DNA from: Maea johnstoni
Lineage: Eukaryota; Annelida; Polychaeta; Spionida; Magelonidae
Reading direction: 5' to 3'
NCBI GenBank assembly: GCA_963942565.1
Contig: OZ012685.1
Span: 50,139,004-50,203,003, forward strand
Length of the DNA: 64,000 nucleotides
The position numbers and the translations under genes are program-made. This document shows, in pieces, positions 10,184 to 22,734 of the stretch. The notes under the pieces are model-generated. The model saw nothing but the letters and a program-made list of their open reading frames with translations. It was not told where the DNA came from and searched no databases. Positions within the stretch are counted from its first letter, which is position 1. Each line of letters starts with the position of its first letter.

Positions 10184-10535
10184 GCCTAGAGCTGAAAGTC
10201 TATGCTTGCAACCGGGAGAATGCATGAATTTAAGCTTTGGGATATAATTTTCACAAAAGATTAAGAAAGATTATCAGAAGCAAGTTCTTTAGTTTGTTCT
10301 TAAGAGAGGCTGTAGAAGGCAATTTACTTTTGAAAATATATTTGAATATGTACACATCTGTGTAAAGGTATTTTCTGGCATTTGGGCATGTTTATGGGAA
10401 AATGGTCATTTTATGTCCAGGAAGACTCGGCTAACTTCCCCCATGTTTGGCTCATAAATCATCCCATCATCCTGTGTGGCCCATAGTACTCATAAGTAGT
10501 GCATGTTGTACACAGTAAAACTCTGCCTCAATGTA
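10184..10535. other. Intronic stretch, nothing recognised
   Basis: No gene or repeat family was assigned. Confidence 0.4.
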
Positions 10536-10750
10536 TTAACCCTCATGCTGCTGATGACTAATTTGGCCAATATGACATGATGCAAAAACCAAAAAAATGG
10601 CTGAAACCCTGGCAAATGGGTACTCTTATGAGAGTACTCTCCGAGTGCTACCCAATAAATACCAACAATACATGGTTTAGATGGTTATAAAAAAAATCTT
10701 AGTGTCGTTGTGCTTTGCATGAAAGTAGCGAACAGCATTGGACAGGTTAA
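10536..10750 (+). mobile_element. Family P MITE, abutting an inverted partner
   Basis: It starts TTAACCCTCATGCTGCTG and ends AGCATTGGACAGGTTAA. The terminal TTAA at 10747 is also the first TTAA of the next copy. Confidence 0.75.
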
Positions 10751-10934
10751 CCTGTCGAAGGCTCAAGAAAACATTTTTTTTAAATAATCTAAACCCAGTC
10801 ATATTGGTATTCATTGGATAGCCCTCACTGAGTACTCTAAGATGAGTGCCCATGTGCCAGGGTTTTCGTAATTACTCAGGTTTTATGCATCATTTTGCAT
10901 TGGCCAAATTAGCCAGCAGCAGCATAGAGGTTAA
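10747..10934 (-). mobile_element. Family P MITE, inverted, sharing a TTAA
   Basis: The right end GCAGCAGCATAGAGGTTAA is clear and the left end is degraded. It is arranged tail-to-tail with 10536-10750. Confidence 0.65.
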
Positions 10935-11252
10935 TAGCAGTGCACAGGGAAGAGGCGGCTTGTGTTTACCTGCTACTAGCCTACTAGGTTATTCACACAC
11001 ATGGGAGAGAGGCCGGGTGTCAGACGAGACTTGATTTGTTACAGCGCACCGGCTGACTTCTCCGCCAACACAGACTGTTTTGTTTCTTTGTTATTGAGTT
11101 ACCCTAGTTTTTTCCTCCCGGCCTGTATTTATGTGCAGTTTGTGGAATTAAAACATCACGTTTATGCATGGAAACACTGTTGCTCTCCTCTTTGCCAAGG
11201 TTAATTGGATACGGAAGGAGGCAGACCTGAGCACTTTCTTTAAAACTATGTT

Positions 11253-11457
11253 TTAACCCTTCCAATGCTGAGGCTACTTTCGTTGAAAGCACAACGGCGC
11301 TAAGATGTTTGAAAAAAATCTTAACCCTGTCATGTTGGTATTCATTGGATAGCTCTCGCTGAGTTCTCTCAGTTTAGTACCCATGTATCAGGGCTTTTCC
11401 ATTTTTCTTGCATCATTTTGTATTGGCAAAATTAGCCAGCAGCAGCATAAGGGTTAA
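11253..11457 (-). mobile_element. Family P MITE
   Basis: Both termini are intact: TTAACCCTTCCAATGCTG on the left and CAGCATAAGGGTTAA on the right. Confidence 0.8.
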
Positions 11458-11469
11458 GGAACCTGGCTG

Positions 11470-11767
11470 CCTTAGTTTTAGCCAGAAGGGTGTCTGGGCG
11501 TGAGTAGGACACCCAAACAGGACACCCAAATATTTTTGTCAGTAATTTCAGAAAATGTCAATGTCAAGCATATAATTGATGAAGTTTTTTTCCACCATAT
11601 AATTCCCATGACATTGTTTAAGGGAAATTATGCCTTATTTCAATAAATAAATACATGTTTTCTGTTTTAATCTGAGTATATTGTGGTCTCCCTTAAAATA
11701 GGACGCCCCAAAATTTTACAATTGCCATATTTGGGCACCCAGTTTCTAAATCCTGGCTATGACCCTG
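11470..11767 (+). mobile_element. Family A MITE (hAT-like)
   Basis: It shows the family signature: GGGTGTCTGGGCG, repeated GACACCCAAA, a TTGGGCACCCAGTTTCTAAA tail and a final TATGACCCTG. Confidence 0.7.
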
Positions 11768-12762
11768 GCACTGTCTGGGATAAGATAATGAACATCAAAT
11801 AACCCCATTAGCCTAGATATCATGCTGACAAATACACCTATATTTGAAGTTGTTTTGGTACCTTGTGCTTTGCATGTTTCAAATAGAAGTTAAATGGAGA
11901 AGAATTCTGGACCTGTTTGTATGGGGTCAGAGGGGGTAAGGCATTAATTGCTTGCTTCCTGTGTTATGACCCCTGCATGACTTTATCATATTTTAATGCA
12001 ACCAATTAAGTTTCATTTTATGAAAAAAAATCTTTTATTCAAATTTTTTTAATTGGTGCCCTCTGCAAATGCTTCAGGCTTTTTGAGATTAATTGTTTTT
12101 TATGTGCACATGACTTTTTGCCCTCTGATTTAGCATGATTAAATACTTAAACAATAACTTAATTCATGCACCAATGTATCCAGACTTCCTCAAAGATGAA
12201 AGTGACCCTATGTACAATCAGCACAGCAAGTCAGCAACTAGGTAATTGATGATATTTTTATGAGTTCGAAAAAATAAAATTTATGATCTCAATTCAAACC
12301 AGCATAGAGAAAGGCTCATGACAAATAATCCCATGACATGAATGTATACAGAACATGGCAGAAAATATAAATATTGCCCTACTTTTATATGTTTAGAGAT
12401 GTTTATTGCTTCCTGTGCTATGATCCCCTCATGGGTTTATCAAACATTTAGGTCGTCATCAGGTGTATTTTATGAAAAAATCATGCTGTATCACTGCCCA
12501 TCCATTGTCAGTGGATGGGTGCATTTTGGGGGTATCTAGATACCTTATTTTTTGGTCTGTTTTGTACCCTCTGAATAGATCTGACAGATATTTGCATCAT
12601 TCTGATATTAAACCAATGTTAGATATGTCATGTACATATACTGATCACAGAACCTCTTATCTCTGAGCATGAGATATATATATGCTTCTTTTTTCGGAAC
12701 TACAACACTTGATGTCATAGACCATTTGAGACATGGAATTCAGCTTTCCTGTACCATGTTAT
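11768..12762. other. Intronic stretch, nothing recognised
   Basis: AT-rich. The paired phrases TTGCTTCCTGTGYTATGA near 11950 and 12408 hint at an old, diverged local duplication. No exon was seen. Confidence 0.4.
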
Positions 12763-13053
12763 CAGTCTTAGCGAGCAAGGTCTCTGGGTGTCACTTGGAC
12801 ACCCAACCCCTAGAAAATCACCCCTTAGGACACCCAAATTTATAAAAATATCAATTTCAAACATATGATTTAACTTTTTCACCTGAATATAATTCCAATG
12901 ACATTGTATTAAGGATAGTATGCCTTATTTCAATTAGTAAATACATGGTTAGGGTTGTAATCTATGCACATTGCGGTCCCCCTTAAACATTTGGAAACCC
13001 CAAAATTTTGCCAATTTTGGGCACCCGGTTTTGAAATCCTAGCTAAGACCATG
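12763..13053 (+). mobile_element. Family A MITE, 8-bp target duplication
   Basis: It starts CAGTCTTAGCGAGC and ends AGCTAAGACCATG. It is flanked by CATGTTAT and CCTGTTAT (7 of 8 identical), as expected for hAT. Confidence 0.8.
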
Positions 13054-13307
13054 CCTGTTATTGTATAGGTACAGTTGTGTAGCTGGTATTGTTTACAGCC
13101 CGGAGGAATGATTGATGAAGGAGATGTGGGTTGAGTAAGAAAACGTTGCCTGTACGTAGTGATACAGTTTATCGCCTCTTAACCACAGGCTGGCCCGTCT
13201 ACATGTAAAGATTGAGGTCAGTGGGTGAGGATGTGTATGGTACGTGAAGATGCATGTACGTCTAGTCTACCCTCCCTCTCCCCCAGGGGCTTATAGCCAC
13301 CTATGCG

Positions 13308-13590
13308 CAATGCCTTAGCCAGGATTTAGAAACTGGGTGCCTAAAATTGGCAGAACTTAGCAAAATTTTTAGGCATCCAAATTTTTAAGGGGGATCACAA
13401 TATACTTATATTTCAACCATAAATATGTATAAATTCATCAAAATAAGGCATGATATTATTAAAATCAGATGTCATGGAAATTATAAGGAGATGAAAAAAT
13501 TCAATTATAAGATTGAGATTTTTAGAAATTCCACACAAAAAAATTGGGTGTCCAAAAAGGCACCCAGACGCCCTGCTGGCTAAGACCATG
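13308..13590 (-). mobile_element. Family A MITE, perfect 8-bp target duplication
   Basis: It starts CAATGCCTTAGCCAGG and ends CTGGCTAAGACCATG. CCTATGCG is duplicated at 13300-13307 and 13591-13598. Confidence 0.85.
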
Positions 13591-13598
13591 CCTATGCG

Positions 13599-13987
13599 TC
13601 TAGCGTGTCATTTGGACACCCAGGACACTGTTTTTTAACAGTTTGTACACCCAAAAGTTTAGGACAGGATATGCTGAGGATGACAATTTTAGAAGAAAAC
13701 TCCCAATTAACGTAAAACATGCATAAAACACACATTTTTGACTAAAAAAATATTGCAATTTTTTTTTTACCGACCTTATACCTACCCTATTTTTTTCGGA
13801 CCGTTACAGGAAACAAACAATTTCTTTTTTAGGCCTAAGTAGTTACTGGCCTAAATTTTAAGCAAAATCTGATATATACATGGTTTATTTCATAAGTAGT
13901 GTGAACTTTGTACCACACATTGGACACGCAAAAGTCTATGAAACCTTAGTTTGCACACCCTGTTTCCAAATCCTGGCTAGGACCATG
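13599..13987 (+). mobile_element. Diverged family A MITE with an internal poly-T-edged insert
   Basis: The ends are family A-like (TCATTTGGACACCC, AATCCTGGCTAGGACCATG). The middle (about 13690-13850) carries the same CGGACCGTTACAGGAAA and TTTTAGGCCTAA sequence found at 55470-55710, implying a separate element inside. Confidence 0.55.
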
Positions 13988-14023
13988 CTCTCCCCGTCTA
14001 TCCTTTCACACTTGGAGTATACT

Positions 14024-14327
14024 CAGGGTCTTAGCCTGGACCCATTCTACCTGTCTTTTGGACAGGTAGTGTCCTAAAAACCTCCTGTTTGGACAGGCAA
14101 AAATTTACATGAAGATTTTTCAATTTTGACTTTTGTGGGGTAATAACCAAATATCTTCCTAACAAACCATCTTCTAAGACAAAGCTGAATAGTAAATTGC
14201 CTTACCTGACACAGTAGGGTATCAAATGGAGCTGGTCTAAGGATTTGAAGTAGCTCAATCTGGACCGGCAGAAATTTTGGAATTGCTGTTTTGGACAGGC
14301 ATCTTTGAAATCCTGGCTAAGACCCTG
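14024..14327 (+). mobile_element. Family B MITE (hAT-like), perfect 8-bp target duplication
   Basis: It starts CAGGGTCTTAGCCTGG and ends ATCCTGGCTAAGACCCTG. AGTATACT is duplicated at 14016-14023 and 14328-14335. It shares termini with family A but has a different interior (CTGTCTTTTGGACAGGTAG), so both probably use one transposase. Confidence 0.9.
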
Positions 14328-14510
14328 AGTATACTCATCACTTCTAATGTTGTCCATCAAAAGGAACTGTGCTTGAAGATATTTAAAATGAGACCATTTA
14401 CACAACAGGAACAACATCTTTTGATAAAATGTTTCTCATATTAATTTCCATATGTGAGTAATGTGACTGTCAGGTCATGTTTGGCTTCCGATGTGAGAAG
14501 GGTTAACTGA

Positions 14511-14812
14511 TTCAGGCTGTGTGGGTGTCATTTGGACAACTAAACACCTAACTGATTCAGGCTGGGCACCTAAGCACTTAAAAAGCACACACCTATCTTT
14601 TGATAGGAATTTCTACAATGTCCATTTCGAACAGATATTGGGAAGTATTCACCTTCATGTTACTGGTATTTATTTTATGCATTTTCCTAATGAGTAAGTA
14701 CATGTTTATGACTGTTATCTGAGTGTATAGTGGTCCTCCTCAAAAAAATACCACAGCTTTAAGATTTACCATTGTCAGACTTAGATGCTGACTCAAAATC
14801 CAGGCCTGAGGT
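14511..14812 (+). mobile_element. Old family A-like MITE
   Basis: Degenerate GTGGGTGTCATTTGGACAAC and TGGTCCTCCTCAAAAAAATA sections are recognisable. The termini are not intact. Confidence 0.4.
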
Positions 14813-15746
14813 TACCTCATAATTGTGGACACACTACTATTGAACTATGCTGGCCCCAGAAACAATTAGTTTAATTAAAGTGACAGACTGTTAAAGCAAT
14901 GAAGGCTTAGAAGTGCTCGCAATATGTGAAGACTGCCAACTAAAAGTGCTGCTTATTTGTGACATAAGTAACACTCCTTTCTGGTACCCCAGGACTCCCA
15001 GCTTCTGAGGGCTCTGCCTGCTAGAACTGTAGGTTCCAACTGAGGTCAATGGCAGCCAGCAATAGCATGGATGATGAAAATAAGTTCCCTAACCTCTCAA
15101 TGCAAATTTGGGCCATCAGCTCTTACATGGCACTTTTGTAGCCATTACGATGTTTACATTTTGAAAATGCAATCTGCATGGAAGAAAGAAACTCCTGTCT
15201 TGCTTCCATTGAGAGTCCTAGCCTCCTAGTGGTGTCAGCAGCACCTGAGCTAATTTGGGATCTCACAGGAGGAGTTGAAAGGATTGGGGATACAGATCGA
15301 GTCAATCACATCCAGGCGGGCCCTTGCATCCGATGACATGAAATAATTTTGGCATCTCACAGGAGGAGTTGAAAGGACTGCTACCCCAACCTACATGATT
15401 GGAGGTACAGACCAAGTCAATTAGTGATAGGTTTTGGCGGAAGTTGTTATTGACTAGACGCCAGACTCCATTGTCAAAAACTTACAGAAGCCATTAGGTA
15501 TGGAGTTAGGATATTGGATGGCTCTCAAAGCTGGCTTTAAGAGTGCTTAGAGACATAGATACCCTTTTTATCATTGACTGCTTCACATTTTCCTATAATT
15601 GCCATTGGCATCTGAACTGAAAGCTTAATTGATTCACAAGTGGAAGGAGTTAGGATACAAGTGGTGCAATTAGTTAAATCATTTCTAACCACGGATGTGA
15701 ATTTGCTGAACTAAAATAGAGGGTATGACTAGAATCAGCATCAATG

Positions 15747-15940
15747 TTAACCCTTCCAATGCTGCGGCTACTTTCGTCCAAAGCACAAGGATATGTAGGG
15801 AGATTTCTGAAAAACATCTTAACCCTGTCATGTTGGTATTCGTTGGAAAGCTCTCGCTAAGTACTCTCAGATGAGTACCCTTGTGCCTGGGTTTCAATCA
15901 TTTAACATGTTTTTCGCATCATTTTGTATTGGAAACTTAA
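15747..15940 (-). mobile_element. Family P MITE, right arm decayed
   Basis: It starts TTAACCCTTCCAATGCTG. The right end breaks off at GGAAACTTAA. The same truncated copy is present at 17415-17607, so it predates the duplication. Confidence 0.75.
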
Positions 15941-16216
15941 TCCCCACAAGCATTCACATTTAGGTAGAAAGAGCTAAGATACAAGTGGTGCAATTAGTTT
16001 GTAAATCATTTCTTTCCATTAAAGTGAATGCGCTGAACTGAAACAGAGGGTAGGACAAGAATCATCCTCAAAATTTCCATGCTTTTATGTCAGGTTTTTA
16101 TGGCAGCTACATGTATGAACACTAAGTTGGGTAATTTATTTCATTATAAGGACTTGTCCCAGTAAGGGTTTATGCAGAGATTTTATATGGGCTTTCCTAT
16201 TAAAGTGTATGATGTG

Positions 16217-16392
16217 CAGGGTTTGACTTTCCCGGGGGCGTATGCCATTAGATTTTGCTGTGGGCCCTTAGACTTTTCAGGCTAGGGGCCCAAAATTATA
16301 TGTGTAATATCCAGAAATCCTGTTTTTGACCATTTATTTTTATCAAAAGACCTATTGGGGCCCCTAGCCTGAAAACTAAGTGTCAGACCCTG
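16217..16392 (+). mobile_element. Family H5 MITE, 176 bp, 5-bp target duplication ATGTG
   Basis: It starts CAGGGTTTGACTTTCC and ends AGTGTCAGACCCTG. The duplicate segment at 17870-17890 has the uninterrupted site GTATGATGTGTGTGTCTG, which proves the boundaries and the 5-bp duplication. Confidence 0.9.
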
Positions 16393-16664
16393 ATGTGTGT
16401 GTCTGTGATGTGTGTGTGTGTGACTGCGTGTATATGTACGGTGTGTATGTGTGAGGTGTGTCATCAGCTCTTAGGGCACTTCTGTAGTTATTACAGTGTT
16501 TACATTTTGAAAATGCAATCTGCATGGAAGAAAGAACTCTCCTGTCTTGCTTCCATTCAAATCCATAGCCTCCTAGTGGTGTCAGGAGCACCTGAGCTAA
16601 TTTGGGATTTCACAGGAGGAGTTGTAAGGATTGGGGATACAGATCGAGTCAATGACATCCAGGC

Positions 16665-16977
16665 CATGGTCTAAGCCAGCAGGGCGTCTGGGTGCCTTTT
16701 TTGACACCCAAACCTTTAAGAAGAACCCCTCAAGACACCCATTTCTTTTTGTGTGGAATTTCTAAAAATCTCAATCTCAAGCTTATGGCTGATTTTTTTA
16801 TCTCCTTGTAATTCCCATGACATTGTTTAATTATATCATGCCTTATTTTGATGAATTTTTATATGTTTATGGTTGAAATATGAGTATATTGTGATCCCCC
16901 TTAAAAATTTGGACGCCTTAAAATTTTGCAACTGCCAATTTTAGGCACCCAGTTTCGAAATCCTGGCTAAGACACTG
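16665..16977 (+). mobile_element. Family A MITE with a natural empty site
   Basis: It starts CATGGTCTAAGCCAGC and ends CTGGCTAAGACACTG. The flanks ATCCAGGC and ATCAAGGT are a decayed 8-bp duplication. Copy 1 keeps the unoccupied ACATCCAGGCGGGCCC at 15308-15323. Confidence 0.9.
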
Positions 16978-17414
16978 ATCAAGGTGGGTCCTTGCATCCA
17001 ATAATATGAAATAATTTTGGCATCTCACAGGAGGAGTTGAAAGGACTGCTACCCCAACCTACATGATTGGAGGTACAGACCAAGTCAATTAGTGATGGGT
17101 TTTGGCGGAAGTTGTTATTGACTAGACGCCAGACTTCTTTGTCAAAAACTTACAGAAGCTATTATGTATGGAGTTAGGATATTGGATGGCTCTCAAAGCT
17201 GGCTTTAAGAGTGCTTAGAGATATAGATACCGTTTTTATCATTGACTGCTTCACATTTTCCTATAATTGCTGTTGGCATCTGAACTGAAAGCTTAATTGA
17301 TTCATAAGTGGAAGGAGTTAGGATACAAGTGGTGCAATTAGTTAAATCATTTCTAACCACGGATGTGAATTTGGTGAACTAAAATAGAGGGTAGGACAAG
17401 AATCAGCATCAATG

Positions 17415-17607
17415 TTAACCCTTCCAATGCTAAGGCTACTTTCGTCCAAAGCAAAAGGATATCTAGGGAGATTTCTGAAAAACATTTAACCCTGTCATGT
17501 TGGTATTCGTTGGAAAGCTCTCGCTAAGTACTCTCAGATGAGTACCCTTGTGCCTGGGTTTCAATCATTTAACATGTTTTTCGCATCATTTTGTATTGGA
17601 AACTTAA
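17415..17607 (-). mobile_element. Family P MITE, duplicate of 15747-15940
   Basis: It has the same left end TTAACCCTTCCAATGC and the same right truncation at AACTTAA. Confidence 0.75.
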
Positions 17608-17930
17608 ACCCCACAAGCATTCACATTTAGGTAGAAAGAGTTAAGATACAAGTGGTGCAATTAGTTTGTAAATCATTTTTTCCATTGAAGTAAATTCGCT
17701 GAACTGAAATAGAGGGTAGGAGAAAAATCATCATCAATACTACCATATACATTTATGTCAGGTGTTTATGGCCGCTACATGTATGAACACTGAATTGGGT
17801 AATTCGTTTCATTTTAAGGGCTGGTCCCAGTAAGGGTTAATGCAGAGATTTTATACGGCTTTGCTATTAAAGTGTATGATGTGTGTGTCTGTGATGTGTG
17901 TGTGTGACTGTGTGTGTGTTTGTATGTGTT

Positions 17931-18222
17931 AGGTGTGTGTTGTTACATAATTGTAAGATATGTTCTTAGTTGTCAAGAATCTTACTACATGATAAAGGCA
18001 CAAAGGGTTTATCATGCTGGACCCACACATGGAGTACCTATTGCCTACCAGTTTATCAGGGCTATGACCTTCCCTGGAGTGAGGGACACTGATAAGCATT
18101 GCTATTCTACCCACAGTACCCACACTCTCACACACCTTGTTATGATGCCAACCGCTGCTGTGATTGGCTAATTGCCACAGGTCACATGACCTTGTCTATT
18201 CATCACTACTTGTCTAGACAGT
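17931..18222. other. Intronic stretch, nothing recognised
   Basis: A short GT-rich tract comes first, then unique sequence. No splice-flanked exon was seen. Confidence 0.4.
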
Positions 18223-19010
18223 TCTATTACCATGGTAGCTCTGGCCCTGATATTAATCATATCTCACTCCCACCTCTAGACTTGCTACAAGTCTGTGATT
18301 TCTGGCTCTTTCACTGATCCAGGAAGTTTAGACTAAATTCTAAAGTTCCTGACTGATCTGACTTGAGTTGAATTCACTCCAGTATTAGTTCTGAATAAAT
18401 CCTCAAGGGGGACACACTTGAGCTCTAGTCTGAATCTTCTCAACCGCAACTCATCGCAACTCATGGAAACAGTACTTCCATCTATAGTTTGAGAGAGACA
18501 TCAAACCTACTTTGTATGTATAGTGGTGGGGGCATTATACCTAACACAGCCTGAGCACCAGGCTATCCCACCTCTTGCCTAGCCCAATCTAACTATAACT
18601 ATTACCACTGTGGCTCAAGCCCTGGTATTAATCATATCTACATCTCAGACCCACCTCTTGCCTAGCCCAACCTAACTTTATCTATTACCAAGGTGGCTCA
18701 AGCCCAGATATTAATCATATCTACATCTCAGTCCCACCTCTTGCCTAGCCCAACCTAACTTTATCTATTACCAAGGTGGCTCAAGCCCAGATATTAATCA
18801 TATCTACATCTCAGTCCCACCTCTTGCCTAGCCCAACCTAACTTTATCTATTACCAAGGTGGCTCAAGCCCAGATATTAATCATATCTACATCTCAGTCC
18901 CACCTCTTGCCTAGCCCAACCTTACAATATATTACCACAATGGCTCTAGCCTGATATTAATCATATCTTCATCTTGTCCCTGTCTCTTGCCTAGCCCAAC
19001 CTATCTATAA
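18223..19010 (+). repeat. 83-bp tandem array (about 6 units), interrupted by a MITE
   Basis: Units read GCCTAGCCCAACCTAACT ... GATATTAATCATATCTACAT and recur with CCTAGCC at 18578, 18661, 18744, 18827 and 18910 (exactly 83 bp apart), then 18990. One more partial unit (18223-18276) lies left of the inserted MITE. Confidence 0.9.
18277..18565 (+). mobile_element. Family C MITE, 9-bp target duplication
   Basis: It starts TAGACTTGCTACAAGTCTG and ends CCTGAGCACCAGGCTA. TCCCACCTC is repeated at 18268-18276 and 18566-18574 within an 83-bp unit. A 9-bp duplication is typical of Mutator-like elements; the terminal match itself is short. Confidence 0.8.
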
Positions 19011-19012
19011 CT

Positions 19013-19345
19013 AGGGGGACAAAGTAGCTCAGTCGGTTATGTGTCGGACTAGTAATCAGTTGGTCGCTGGTTCAATTCCCAGCCAGGGCACTTTAGTCGG
19101 TTCTTGGCAGGACAGTTTATCCCATATTGCCTTAGTCTACCCAGCAGCAAAATGGGTACCTAGCATTAATACGGCAGTGCTTAGAGCTTGTGCGCTATAT
19201 GCTACCAACTGCTCTGGAATATCCCTCGGGGATTGAAATGGTTTCTGTATGTACAGGCCTGCTAGGGGAGGAAGGTCGTGTGAGCGCTTCGGTGGATACA
19301 AGACTATAAACCGAATACCTTTATAACTAAGCAAGCCAATGATTG
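19013..19345 (+). mobile_element. tRNA-derived SINE with A and B boxes
   Basis: The head GGGGACAAAGTAGCTCAGTC has an A box (TAGCTCAGTCGG, 19025-19036) and a perfect B box (GGTTCAATTCC, 19069-19079). A non-tRNA body follows, containing AAATGGGTACCTAGC. The length of about 330 bp is typical. No poly-A tail is obvious. Confidence 0.8.
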
Positions 19346-19454
19346 CTAGATATATAACCAACATCTGCTAAGTAGCAGTACTCCATGATGCAATCTGTGC
19401 CTGACATCACACGCTCAAGTACCTGTGCTAAGATTGGGATTTTAACTGGGCAGG

Positions 19455-19620
19455 GTTTGATGTAGACTAGGTTCCTAGTCCCTAAAAACACACTCAAACT
19501 GAATCCTGGTGAAATAAGTGTAAACTAAATGGACCACTACGGCCACCAAGAATATTTGATGCTAGAAAAAACATAACAGAGAAACACATATTTGACAGCC
19601 TAGAATTTTAGGCTAGGCTT
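19455..19620 (+). mobile_element. Family D MITE, partial
   Basis: It reads TAGACTAGGTTCCTAGTCCC ... GACAGCCTAGAATTTTAGGC, a short version of the copy at 34678-34936. Confidence 0.65.
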
Positions 19621-19939
19621 GATGTAAAGTTAGCGCATTATCCCACCACTACCTAAACTTGGAAAATCAAGTGGTAGGGGTACTCAATCCTGGGGAGTAG
19701 TTGCCCCATTTGAATTTTTTGAATTTTTAAGGAAACTTTAGGAAGGTTACAATATGTTAAGCACCGATGTGGACAACTAACTCTAATGGTTGTTGCGCAA
19801 CTGTATCTTGAGAACTTGTAGTTCAGCACTCAGACTACAGGAATCTTTCTGAAATGTTTAGCCCTGAGCTGAGAAAATGCATTGTATATATACTTGATTA
19901 GTATTGGATCTATCTTAATTTTCACATATAAGTTCAACA

Positions 19940-20251
19940 CATGGTCTTAGCCAGCAGGGCGTCTGGGTGTCTTTTTGGACACCCAAACCCTTAAAAAGCA
20001 CCCTTCAGGACACCCAAATTCTTTTGTGAAAAATTTCTTAAAATGTCAATCTCAAGCATATAATTGAATTTTTTCATCTCCATATAATTCCCATGATGTT
20101 GTATAAGGATATCAAGCCTTATTTTGATAAATGTATGCATGTTTATGGTTGAAATCTGAGTATATTGTTGTCCCCCTTGGAAATTTGGACGCCCAAAAAT
20201 TAAAGCTACCAATTATGGGCACCCAGTTTCTTAATCCTGGCTAAGGCCCTG
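19940..20251 (+). mobile_element. Family A MITE, perfect 8-bp target duplication
   Basis: It starts CATGGTCTTAGCCAGCAG and ends CTGGCTAAGGCCCTG. GTTCAACA is duplicated at 19932-19939 and 20252-20259. Confidence 0.9.
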
Positions 20252-20259
20252 GTTCAACA

Positions 20260-21050
20260 TGATTTCAAAACTGGTTCCCAAAGTGGACAATCACAAAATT
20301 GTTAATGTCATTTTTTCTAAGTCAGACCGCAAGATAATCAAAAAATAATCATAAAAGGATGGCTTCTGAATTTGAAAATGCATGATACAGAAATGTCCCA
20401 GAAATGTAAGGTTTGTGGAAGTCAGATCCTCACTGTTGTGCTCTCAAAAGGTGACACCTATTTTCACTTATTATTATGTATTTTAAAACTATTTCTCATT
20501 TTCTGTTCCAGGTAAGCAAATTATTTCTTCCTAGACCCTGTACAAAGAGTAAGGTAAGTGTATTTCTAGTAATCAGACCTGATACTTCAAGTAAATATAT
20601 TTCTAGTAATTTTTCAGGTTGTCCCCCAAATTTTGGGGGTATGTGATATTAAAGTGTTTTTTTTTGAAAATATTTTATGGACGTTTCACAATTATTACAA
20701 GATGAACAATATTTAAGCATTCTGAAGATACATAAGAATGCATGTGTTAACCAGCAGTTGGTCCAACACAGGGGTAGATATCTACTTATTGAATATGTAT
20801 GGAACAAGGTAGAAATGTCCAGGTTTCATGTTAGAACCAGATTATAGTGATATTGATTGTACAAATACTCCACAAAGAGCTGTATTGATTACTGTACTAC
20901 CATTGGTATATGTAGGAGTTGAAGTGGAGGTTTCTACAGTGAAAGGTATTGAGTAGGTCATGACCCATATAGTGTATTATGTGCACATCCCTCCTGGGTG
21001 AGCCAGAGGCTAAGGCATTGTTTATTACATCTACCTAATCTGATATATAT
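20260..21050. other. Intronic stretch, nothing recognised
   Basis: TTCCAGGTAAG at 20505-20518 juxtaposes an acceptor and a donor with no exon between. No repeat family was assigned. Confidence 0.4.
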
Positions 21051-22539
<1,489 letters not shown>

Positions 22540-22731
22540 ATGTCTCCGCTGGGAGGCCCGGTGACTGGCGGGTGCCCCATTTCTTGGGTTGTAATGTTAG
22601 CGAGGTACACACTACCACTGCGGCAGTATGGGTACCCAGCACAAATTACCCGTTTTCCCGTACAAAATGCTGAAAAAGCATGGATTGCTACGCAAGACAG
22701 AACGGGCTGGACTGCTGATGAATATATTCGG
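22540..22731 (+). pseudogene. Degraded THAP-domain exon (P-element transposase or THAP-protein relic)
   Basis: The open frame reads VVMLARYTLP, then ITRFPVQNAEKAWIATQD and RTGWTADEYIR, and is followed by a donor CG|GTGAGT at 22732. The FP, W and R-x2-W spacing is that of the THAP zinc-binding DNA-binding domain (C2CH), in which FP, W and P/CS.HF are conserved. The first cysteine pair is missing from this frame and the CS.HF end would lie on another exon. THAP domains occur in P-element transposases and host THAP proteins. No continuation is visible nearby. This is a family-level reading by eye. Confidence 0.5.
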
Positions 22732-22734
22732 TGA

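Larger units (their letters stand above)
15113..16458 (+). repeat. Local tandem duplication, copy 1
   Basis: It starts near CATCAGCTCTTACATGGC and is repeated as copy 2 (16459 to about 17930). The body includes GAAAATGCAATCTGCATGG, a shared family P MITE and a GTGTGTGTCTGTGATG tail. Copy 1 alone carries the H5 insertion (16217-16392) and lacks the family A insertion found in copy 2. Confidence 0.85.
16459..17930 (+). repeat. Local tandem duplication, copy 2
   Basis: It is the second copy of 15113-16458, interrupted by the family A MITE at 16665-16977. Confidence 0.85.

Noticed and set aside
18573-19010. Regular 83-bp array as a CRISPR
   Set aside because: The whole unit repeats with no unique spacers, in a eukaryotic setting.
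19013-19100. Functional tRNA gene
   Set aside because: A and B boxes are present, but the cloverleaf ends do not pair convincingly and a SINE body follows.
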